Source: an uncultured Treponema sp. (GTDB lineage Bacteria; Spirochaetota; Spirochaetia; Treponematales; Treponemataceae). Taken from it: a DNA stretch of 45,523 nt. The stretch spans positions 1 to 45,523 of the forward strand of contig CALBXN010000057.1 in assembly GCA_937890485.1 (NCBI GenBank), in the 5' to 3' direction. Made by a program: the position numbers and the translations under genes. Positions within the stretch are counted from its first letter, which is position 1. Each line of letters opens with the position of its first letter. A model generated the notes under the pieces. It was not told the origin of the DNA. It made no database searches and saw only the letters and a list, made by a program, of their open reading frames with translations. This document shows, piece after piece, positions 40,302-45,523 of this stretch.

Positions 40302-41114
40302 TTATTTATTTGTTTCTACAGGTGTATCAAATATAGTCATATGTTTTGTTGAAGTTATTGGGTCTGATTCTGTTGCAATTCCATATTTGATAAGATTGCT
40401 GTTTACAACGGACTCAATCATACCTCTGTATTTTGGTACAAATTCATATGGTTCTAACGGATAGCAAGAGTTGATATTGTTCTCATAACAATAATCTGCT
40501 TGTATTTGCTGAGTATCTACATCATATAAATTCTCCAATTCCAAAAGAATGTTCTTGTATAATTGACCTCTTGTTATGTCGAAATATTCTTCTAGTAATT
40601 TGTATTTAGGTTGCATTTTTGAAAACCAAGGATTATATGGTTTCTTATATTCTGTTGTTGGTAATGATAATTGAGACTGAGTTTCTTCTAACTTTGCCAA
40701 TCTGTTATTGGTCTCTATTCTCATTGTGTTTAAATTTTCTACTATCGAATTAAGCGCATTTACAAAAGAAGTTGTAATATTACCTTCTTCTAATTCGTGA
40801 AATCGGTTTACATATCTTGCTGTAAATTCTGTACCACGTTGTCCTGTTAATTTATTTGCAATAAACTCACATCCTTTACGAGTAACATTAAAACAAGGCA
40901 ATTCTTTGTTCTGTTCTGATATGTAAGTTGATTCTTGAAAGAAATCGGAGAGCGCAATTTTGTTCTCACCTTTTTCTGCATTGATTTTTCTAATTTGATT
41001 TGAATATCTACGAATATCGCGTAATAATTCTTTATGTTCTTTACCAATCATTGTTGCTACTTCTAAAGAAGTAATTGCTTCTGTTGTCAGTGTCGTCATT
41101 AAATTGTTTCTCAT
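40302..41114 (-). CDS. Rha-family phage regulatory protein
   Basis: 270 residues. The N-terminal domain (~10-115) matches Rha: 'TSLEVATMIGKEHKELLRDI', 'FFQESTYISEQNKELPCFN' and 'VTRKGCEFIANKLTGQRGTE'. The C-terminal half is helical with a possible DNA-binding or KilA-C-like region. Rha proteins interfere with growth of the phage or act as anti-repressors. AAAGGAGATTTTATTT precedes the ATG. Two TACCCT-AGGGTA palindromes and a possible promoter lie just upstream (41257-41325). Confidence 0.75.
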   Translation of the reverse strand: MRNNLMTTLTTEAITSLEVATMIGKEHKELLRDIRRYSNQIRKINAEKGENKIALSDFFQESTYISEQNKELPCFNVTRKGCEFIANKLTGQRGTEFTARYVNRFHELEEGNITTSFVNALNSIVENLNTMRIETNNRLAKLEETQSQLSLPTTEYKKPYNPWFSKMQPKYKLLEEYFDITRGQLYKNILLELENLYDVDTQQIQADYCYENNINSCYPLEPYEFVPKYRGMIESVVNSNLIKYGIATESDPITSTKHMTIFDTPVETNK

Positions 41115-41256
41115 AAATAAAATCTCCTTTGTTTTTATGTTGTTTATTTCTTCTCCATTTTGGTTTGTGAGTGAACCATATTTTTCTTTTCTGCTATTTT
41201 TTGGTCAGTGGTTATGTCAACAAGTACTTAATTTGTGTGAATGTAAAATACACCCC

Positions 41257-41325
41257 TATACCCTTTAGGGTATAAAATGATGCGATATTAGTGGTAAATG
41301 TACCCTAAAGGGTATAATGGGTATA
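41257..41325. promoter_or_regulatory. Operator palindromes upstream of Rha gene
   Basis: TATACCCT-TT-AGGGTATA (41257-41274, perfect) and TACCCT-AA-AGGGTA (41301-41314), with a GGGTATA half site at 41319-41325. They probably bind a dimeric repressor controlling the Rha operon. A weak minus-strand promoter TTTACC-17-TTATAC overlaps them. Confidence 0.6.
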
Positions 41326-42735
41326 ACTTACTTGTTATGAATGACATATTTTGTTTGACGTGCGTAAAATATACTTTGCCCAATATATTTCTTCGCTGTT
41401 TTATATTTTGCGAAGTATATTTATGTAATGAGTACCAATAGGATTAGTTTTAATTTTGACACTATGTTTAATATGGTTGACGTTAAGTTTGTTTTTTTGT
41501 TTGTTTTATTGAACATTGTATTTGCATGTATATTCTATTTTTATGGATTGAAATTGTTTGAAAGTTTTAATGTGCAAATTTTGCACTTTGAAAATTACTA
41601 AAGTGTCATTTTGATACTTTGGGATATATTGATTGAAGTTGTTTTGAAGTGAGAGTGAAGTTATTGAAGTGCTTGTCAGGATTTATTGTGTATGAGTTAG
41701 ATGAGAGAGCAAATTTCAATTTTTATATGATGGTTGATATTTTTATCGTTGAAAAGGTTTTGAACTGAATTTAGTCTCTGTACTGCGATTTAGATAGTAG
41801 ATGTGTTTCCGATTATAATTTGGATTATAAGAATTGTGATTATAATGATTGTGTGTTTGATTGTGATTATATTTTTGTTTTGCAGTTACATATATGCAGC
41901 ATATGACTTGGTGTGTAAAGTCCACAAGAAAATCAGTTGAGAGAAAAATAAGACATTTTTATGTTGCAGACGATAAGTTGGTAGGGTAAATGTGTTTTTT
42001 AAAAAAATAGGTGGTTTAAGTGCGATTTACTACGAGGATTATGAAATGGGTTATATTGGGTTATTGGTTTTGGCGTACTTGATACGGATAGTTATTTTAA
42101 AAATGTAACCGATTTGAGTAGTTGTAATTGTTTGAGTATCAGATTTGTATCTTGATGATGTAAATTTGGTGTTTCGGTGACAGGATGTGAGACGTGACTT
42201 TAATGTAATGTGGAATACTTGATTTTACTGGTATTTTGGTAGTTTGTAGAATGGTGAAAAATGTTGTTTTAACTATGTTATTTCCTTATTATACTGGTGA
42301 TTTAACTGTTTTCGGTATTTCGTTGGATTTATGGGAGTTTTGAGGATTTGTGTGGAAGAGAAGTTAGATGTTTTGAATTGTTAGACAATTTATATTTGTT
42401 GGATTTACGGTATTTTTAAGGTGCTGTATCGAATGGTTTGTCGAAGTGGTTTTTTGAATTGTTAGGAATTTTTATACAATTTGGATTTTTTTGAGTTAAT
42501 TCGTGAGTAGAACTGATAGCCCCTTTTTGGCAATCAAACATTTGTTCTGTAATGTAAACTATCCCCAATGCGGACGACGAAACACAGTGCAAAAGCATTT
42601 TTCAGTGATAAGTTGCATTTTTCATATTTTTGCAACTTAAAACATTGATATAAAATTATCAATGTTGTGTCATCTGTATTGCTGCATAGCATGATATTTC
42701 CATTCATTTGAATAATTCATGTTGTAATCCAATAA

Positions 42736-42787
42736 TAACTGGCTTGCTTAAAACGTTCGACTTTTTACATTCTAACCAAGCCAGTTA
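42736..42787. repeat. 11-bp inverted repeat next to DnaA boxes
   Basis: TAACTGGCTTG (42736-42746) and CAAGCCAGTTA (42777-42787) flank a 30-base spacer. It is not a terminator (no U-tract). It could be a recombinase core site or an initiator-binding site. The 14-mer TAACCAAGCCAGTT in the right arm also occurs at 35804-35817. Confidence 0.4.
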
Positions 42788-42795
42788 TAAAAAAG

Positions 42796-42879
42796 TTATC
42801 CACACACAAACGATACTTATCCACATAACTTATCCACAATTTGTGCATAACTCAAATGTTATCCACATAGTTATCCACA
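42796..42879 (+). other. Candidate replication origin: five perfect DnaA boxes
   Basis: TTATCCACA occurs at 42796, 42817, 42830, 42859 and 42871, all in the same direction, with two more at 43068 and 43165. Perfect boxes in such density are a hallmark of DnaA-dependent origins. An AT-rich hairpin stretch and an 11-bp inverted repeat lie beside them. A minus-strand promoter starts 20 bases further right. Replication genes are within 5 kb. Confidence 0.7.
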
Positions 42880-42896
42880 TACACACATAATCTTTT

Positions 42897-42926
42897 ATTA
42901 TACCACAAAACAAAGTGCAATGTCAA
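42897..42926 (-). promoter_or_regulatory. Consensus sigma-70 promoter, firing leftward
   Basis: On the minus strand TTGACA (42926-42921) and TATAAT (42902-42897) with an 18-base spacer. Transcription would begin near 42890, pass over the DnaA boxes and run into the G-poor region toward the Rha gene. Confidence 0.75.
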
Positions 42927-43189
42927 CACAAAATTTCATCATTCAATCCAGGCATTCCAACACACCCAAAACCCAAACACACATTCTATCCTACAATCAA
43001 TTTTCATGGCCTCAAACGTGCATTTTCTCGTTAGCAACATGTCAAAAACGCTCACAGCAAGCCTTATTTATCCACATTCTAGGCATTAAAAATATACAAC
43101 ATGCACAACATAAATACCATACTATAGTATAATACCTACAAAACAGTAACAATTACTAGCAAAGTTATCCACATTATCACACGATTCTT

Positions 43190-43206
43190 TTGTGCAAATT
43201 GTACAA
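43190..43206. promoter_or_regulatory. 17-bp palindrome TTGTGCAAATTGTACAA
   Basis: First of three similar palindromes (see 44086 and 44160). It lies ~70 bases past the end of the recombinase-like gene. Possible operator. Confidence 0.45.
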
Positions 43207-43278
43207 TGGTCACAACCTGGGCGCAAAATCAATGCTAATTTTCATCATTTTCCATTCTGGTCTGAACTGGCGTAAACA

Positions 43279-43878
43279 CTATAAATTTACATCATTTATA
43301 TAAATCATATCATCATTTATATTATATTCTGCAAATATATTTATATCGTTGCTTATATTCGTGTTATGTAACAGCCTTTTTAATTTTGACATCTTTACAT
43401 AATCTCTTTTGCATTCTTGTATCTGCCAATATGCAAAAGTTTTTCTTAAAGACATTGTACTAAAATTAAAAGATAAATCTAATTCTTTTTGTATCGCTCT
43501 ATATCTTTTGTTTATAGCTTCACTTGTTATACATCTATTTTTATAACTTCTACTTGTAAAAATATAAATATCTATGTTTTGTCTGTTATATTTTTCTATA
43601 TACTCATATAATATATCTTTACAACTTTTATTAAAATAAAAATTATATCCTTCATATTCTACATATGAATATATTTCTTTATTATTAAAATCATATATAT
43701 CAGTCCATTTTAATTTTAATAATTCATCAGATTTATAACAAGTATTTATTCCCAGTACAAAAAATAATAATTGTTTATGCCATTCTAAATCATGAGATAT
43801 ATCCATATTATTTATAAAATATTTTTTTATTCGCTCTATATCCTTTTTATCTTTTATCGAATTTGAATGTACATGCAT
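43279..43878 (-). CDS. Small tyrosine-recombinase-like protein with degenerate active site
   Basis: 199 residues, unusually AT-rich DNA (about 20% GC). It matches the catalytic domain only: 'INTCYKSDELLKLKWTDI' aligns with the Arg I region, but Lys49 replaces Arg; 'SLRKTFAYW' (Arg145) aligns with the H-x-x-R motif with Ser for His; 'LLHNTNISND' has His171; Tyr185 could be the nucleophile. Similar short Firmicute proteins (YoeC type) are known. It is read with the ribbon-helix-helix gene (12 bases apart). Either an inactive regulator or a recombinase with altered chemistry. Confidence 0.65.
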   Translation of the reverse strand: MHVHSNSIKDKKDIERIKKYFINNMDISHDLEWHKQLLFFVLGINTCYKSDELLKLKWTDIYDFNNKEIYSYVEYEGYNFYFNKSCKDILYEYIEKYNRQNIDIYIFTSRSYKNRCITSEAINKRYRAIQKELDLSFNFSTMSLRKTFAYWQIQECKRDYVKMSKLKRLLHNTNISNDINIFAEYNINDDMIYINDVNL

Positions 43879-43890
43879 AATATCTGTATT

Positions 43891-44070
43891 TTAATTCTCT
43901 TTCATATCTTCATTAATCAAATCAATAACATATTCGTTAAATGACTTGTAGCCTTTACTTTTAAAATGCTTTTCTATATCTGTCTGTCGTTCTTTATCTA
44001 TAAATATACTAGGGCGATATTTTCTATTCTTGTAATCTATTCCAGTATTGACTTTCTTTTCTTCTTCCAT
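43891..44070 (-). CDS. Ribbon-helix-helix DNA-binding protein
   Basis: 59 residues, too short to be found by a length cutoff. The core 'PSIFIDKERQTDIEKHFKSK' and 'SFNEYVIDLINEDM' reads as strand-helix-helix, as in small RHH repressors (Arc/CopG/ParG class). Strong GGAGGTTATAAC precedes the ATG. It is read first in an operon with the recombinase-like gene. Likely binds one of the repeat families upstream (TTGTGCAA palindromes or GTACGTAC repeats). Start and stop are clear. Confidence 0.7.
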   Translation of the reverse strand: MEEEKKVNTGIDYKNRKYRPSIFIDKERQTDIEKHFKSKGYKSFNEYVIDLINEDMKEN

Positions 44071-44085
44071 GTTATAACCTCCATT

Positions 44086-44102
44086 TTGTGCAATTTACAC
44101 AA
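44086..44102. promoter_or_regulatory. 17-bp palindrome TTGTGCAATTTACACAA
   Basis: Lies 16 bases upstream of the RHH start codon, next to its ribosome binding site. Probable autoregulatory operator. Similar palindromes at 44160 and 43190. Confidence 0.55.
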
Positions 44103-44159
44103 AAAATCAAAAATAATTCACGTTTTTAAAATTTTATCAAATTTTTTTCATTTTGTATA

Positions 44160-44176
44160 TTGTGCAAATCGCACAA
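44160..44176. promoter_or_regulatory. 17-bp palindrome TTGTGCAAATCGCACAA
   Basis: A second, more symmetrical copy; 5 bases from the first GTACGTAC repeat. It may mark the promoter of the RHH operon, though no clear -35/-10 pair was identified. Confidence 0.55.
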
Positions 44177-44180
44177 AAAA

Positions 44181-44306
44181 GTACGTACTAAACAACTAAA
44201 GTACGTACCAAAAACATACAAGTTGCACAATGAAAGTACGTACTACACAAACGCGTGTTCTGTTTTAGTCAATATGCACAAAGTACGTACCTTTACAAGT
44301 ACGTAC
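44181..44306. repeat. Five GTACGTAC repeats (iteron/operator array)
   Basis: GTACGTAC occurs at 44181, 44201, 44236, 44283 and 44299, each preceded by A (AAGTACGTAC in most). The 8-mer is self-complementary. Spacings are 20, 35, 47 and 16 bases. The last copy lies inside the spacer of a strong + promoter and the fourth overlaps its upstream edge, so a bound protein should block it. Confidence 0.75.
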
Positions 44307-44320
44307 TTAAATGATATACT
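44292..44320 (+). promoter_or_regulatory. Promoter of the structured RNA
   Basis: TTTACA (44292-44297) and TATACT (44315-44320) are separated by exactly 17 bases; a GTACGTAC repeat fills the spacer. Transcription should start near 44327. Confidence 0.75.
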
Positions 44321-44326
44321 TATATC

Positions 44327-44908
44327 AAGATAAAGGTAACGAAAGTAACCGATATCGAAACGCTATATGGTAGGTTTAGATTCAATGGCAAGCCGAAAAT
44401 CACTGCTATATAAAATCAGGTGTTTAGATTCTACTGTAATGAAATCAACCTGACGTGAGCCTTCCCGTGACGGGCTTATAAAATATACGCTTTAGAGGAC
44501 GGTTACAACGTGATAGTATAACGGCTTTTCTGGTTTCAGTAAGTATACATAGTAAATCAGATTTATGGCTCAAGAGTAGCAACGCCATATAAAAACAGTT
44601 GTGCTACCATTTGGAGCTTGTATATCTCCATTAAAAACAGATTATACACGGTATGGGAACAACCGAAAAAGTTAAAAGCTGAAAAAGTCGGGCGGTGTGG
44701 AAATCTGCGGAAAGTACAGTAAACACTATTCAGGATAAACAAGAAAGACCGCTAGCCAGTCCGTAAATGGCTGTGACATAGAAGAGAAACTTCTATAAAA
44801 AGTTGGAGAGTCACACGACACGGCGTACAGGCGCTACTTATTATTTATAAATAAGCATACCAGGAGATAATAAAAAAGGAAAGCCTTGCGACCTTCCTTT
44901 TTTATGAT
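44327..44908 (+). ncRNA. ~580-nt structured RNA with own promoter and terminator (ROOL-like size)
   Basis: No reading frame of note, but hairpins cover nearly the whole length: a GAAA-capped stem at 44335-44350, TCAGGT/ACCTGA (44416-44453), CTGGTTT/AAATCAG (44530-44560), GTAGCAAC/GTTGTGCTAC (44576-44607), GGAG/CTCC (44613-44629), CGGT/ACCG (44649-44665), GCGGT/ACCGC (44692-44752), AGCCA/TGGCT (44754-44772), GTGAC/GTCAC enclosing ATAGAAG/CTTCTAT (44773-44814). It runs from a consensus promoter to a strong terminator. Length and phage setting recall the ROOL class, and GOLLD is another option. RNase P, tmRNA, SRP RNA and group I/II introns do not fit. Function unknown. Confidence 0.65.
44872..44903 (+). 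terminator. Terminator of the structured RNA
   Basis: AAAAAAGGAA pairs with TTCCTTTTTT around a G+C loop. Positions 44872-44903 on the + strand, ending in a T6 tract. Confidence 0.75.
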
Positions 44909-45139
44909 TATGCCAAAAATTTAAAAAAATATTATCATGCATATTTATTTGAGGTAGATAATTTAGAAGATAACTATCCTCTTATTTTAGCATTTGCTAA
45001 AACAATTATATGTAAAAATCATTATACTAATCAAAATCAATGTGATAATTGCAATATTTGTCATTTAATAGATGAAAATTATTATGAAGATTTAAAAATA
45101 ATAGATATGTATCCTATTGATTTACAAGAATTTTTATAA
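44903..45139 (+). pseudogene. Orphan N-terminal fragment of DNA polymerase III delta' subunit (HolB-like)
   Basis: A 78-codon frame without an ATG encodes 'LKKYYHAYLFEVDNLEDN' and 'CDNCNICHLIDENYYEDLKI', the classic start (HAYLFEG) and zinc knuckle region (CxxCxxC) of HolB/DnaX-type clamp-loader proteins, then ends at a stop where the AAA+ domain should continue. It overlaps the RNA terminator at its 5' end, so the true start is missing. GC content is ~21%, much lower than the nucleotidase gene next to it. Remnant of an insertion, or a rare domain gene read from an unusual start. Confidence 0.55.
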
Positions 45140-45247
45140 GGTATGACAAATTTATATAGTCAGAATAAAAATTTTCTTTTTCTACTGGAAAAAAAGATAT
45201 ATATATGCTAAAATAAATATAAATAATCTGAAAGGAAATTTTTTATA
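45140..45247 (+). other. Promoter/leader region of the nucleotidase gene
   Basis: AT-rich spacer of 108 bases. TGCTAAAAT near 45208-45216 could be an extended -10 element; -35 is not clear. AAAGGAAA precedes the start codon. The GC content rises sharply after it. Confidence 0.35.
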
Positions 45248-45523
45248 ATGAAGATATTTAATAAGCTAATGGCGTTTGTTATTTCTTCCGTGATGGCGGT
45301 AAGTCTTGTTACGCCTGCCTTTGCACAGGAAAATGAGCAGAATGATAACGGCGTTGTTATTCTTTACACCAACGACATTCATAATGCTTGTCAGAAGGAA
45401 GAGGGAGTTCTCGGTTTCTCTTCGCTTGTGGCACATAAGAAGGCGCTTGAAGAGGAAGGCAAAACCGTTATTCTTGTAGACGGTGGTGATGCTATCCAGG
45501 GTGGACTTATCGGTGCGGTGTCT
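45248..45523 (+). CDS. 5'-nucleotidase/metallophosphatase, secreted (partial, N terminus)
   Basis: 92 codons, cut by the window end. A signal peptide (1-26, 'MAVSLVTPAFAQE' with an Ala-x-Ala cleavage site) precedes 'VVILYTNDIHN' and 'VDGGDAIQGG', the metal-binding N-terminal motifs of the UshA/5'-nucleotidase family, which removes phosphate from extracellular nucleotides. AAAGGAAA precedes the ATG. Codon use and GC content differ from the phage, so this is probably host chromosome. Confidence 0.85.
   Translation, partial: MKIFNKLMAFVISSVMAVSLVTPAFAQENEQNDNGVVILYTNDIHNACQKEEGVLGFSSLVAHKKALEEEGKTVILVDGGDAIQGGLIGAVS

Larger units (their letters stand above)
41115..42795 (-). other. Long G-poor leader / intergenic region
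   Basis: About 1.7 kb with no convincing gene on either strand. Read on the minus strand it is rich in A and C and poor in G for more than a kilobase (41.4-42.4 kb), a composition typical of unfolded RNA and of Rho loading sites. Tandem imperfect repeats of GATTATAA appear at ~41810-41880 (+). The minus-strand promoter at 42897 points into it, so it could be a long 5' leader of the Rha operon. It also has hairpins ACATTGATA/TATCAATGT and AAGTTGCA/TGCAACTT near 42610-42665. Confidence 0.4.

Noticed and set aside
41743..41925. Minus-strand frame with Asn/His/Tyr-rich repeats
   Set aside because: Encoded by a tandem GATTATAA-type repeat; no ribosome binding site; composition is that of the surrounding G-poor leader.
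42416..42598. 60-residue frame starting MLLHCVSSSALG
   Set aside because: No ribosome binding site and no family pattern; the low-G composition makes stops rare here.
42560..42700. GC-skew flip read as a bidirectional origin
   Set aside because: The sign is opposite to that expected for a leading-strand G bias, so skew alone is not used as evidence; the DnaA boxes are.
35804..42787. 14-base repeat TAACCAAGCCAGTT at 35804 and 42773 as att sites
   Set aside because: One copy is inside a short coding frame and the other inside an inverted repeat; too short to claim attachment sites.
42708..43132. Two + strand frames over the DnaA boxes
   Set aside because: They run through repeated TTATCCACA boxes and lack start signals.
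43966..44199. + strand frame MLFYICLSFF
   Set aside because: It is antisense to the RHH gene and its operators.
44327..44908. RNase P, tmRNA, SRP RNA or an intron
   Set aside because: None of the conserved sequences (GAGGAAAGTCC, SRP GGAAGC core, tmRNA ends, group I R/S, group II domain V) are present.
1..45523. CRISPR array or IS element
   Set aside because: No spaced repeats of CRISPR size and no transposase were found.

Overview
The window is most of a tailed-phage genome (siphovirus type, HK97-fold capsid) from a low-GC Firmicute, most likely a gut Clostridium/Lachnospiraceae-like host. Evidence: AT-rich DNA, strong AGGAGG-type ribosome binding sites, TTATCCACA DnaA boxes, a YonO/QDE-1-type RNA polymerase and a GH25/C39 endolysin. 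Almost every gene lies on the minus strand, so transcription runs from high to low coordinates. The last ~280 bases (from 45248, + strand) have clearly higher GC and start a host-like secreted 5'-nucleotidase gene, so the right edge looks like a chromosome/element junction (or an assembly join).

Layout in transcription order. 45.1-43.2 kb: a regulatory island with an AT-rich orphan HolB fragment, a ~580-nt structured RNA (+) with its own promoter and terminator, five GTACGTAC repeats, a ribbon-helix-helix gene and a degenerate tyrosine-recombinase gene. 43.2-41.1 kb: no convincing gene; it holds a cluster of perfect DnaA boxes (candidate origin), a consensus promoter firing leftward and a G-poor leader. 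41.1-35.6 kb: early control and replication genes (Rha, ParB-like, ORF6C, winged-helix initiator-like, dCMP deaminase-like). 35.6-31.7 kb: a homing endonuclease and a 928-aa single-subunit RNA polymerase. 31.6-24.5 kb: two HU-like proteins, a phosphoesterase, a tRNA-like element, a second homing endonuclease, small orphan proteins, a RepL-like protein and an intact tyrosine recombinase. 24.5-23.5 kb: a ~0.9-kb structured RNA. 23.5-1.2 kb: late genes: collagen-like protein, small and large terminase, portal, protease/scaffold, decoration, capsid, connectors, tail tube, then an unusually placed lysis block plus RusA, then tape measure. The tape-measure gene is interrupted by a group I intron; its second exon is not in the window. 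Left of the intron core lie a DUF5659-like gene and a SANT/Myb-like gene.

The most interesting signals are the RNA polymerase together with a late operon that has intrinsic terminators directly upstream of many genes (suggesting a polymerase or antitermination system that passes them), the two large structured RNAs (compare with ROOL and GOLLD families), the RHH/GTACGTAC/RNA island, the DnaA-box origin, and heavy invasion by Vsr/EDxHD-like homing endonucleases and a group I intron. Names for unrecognised genes have been left blank.
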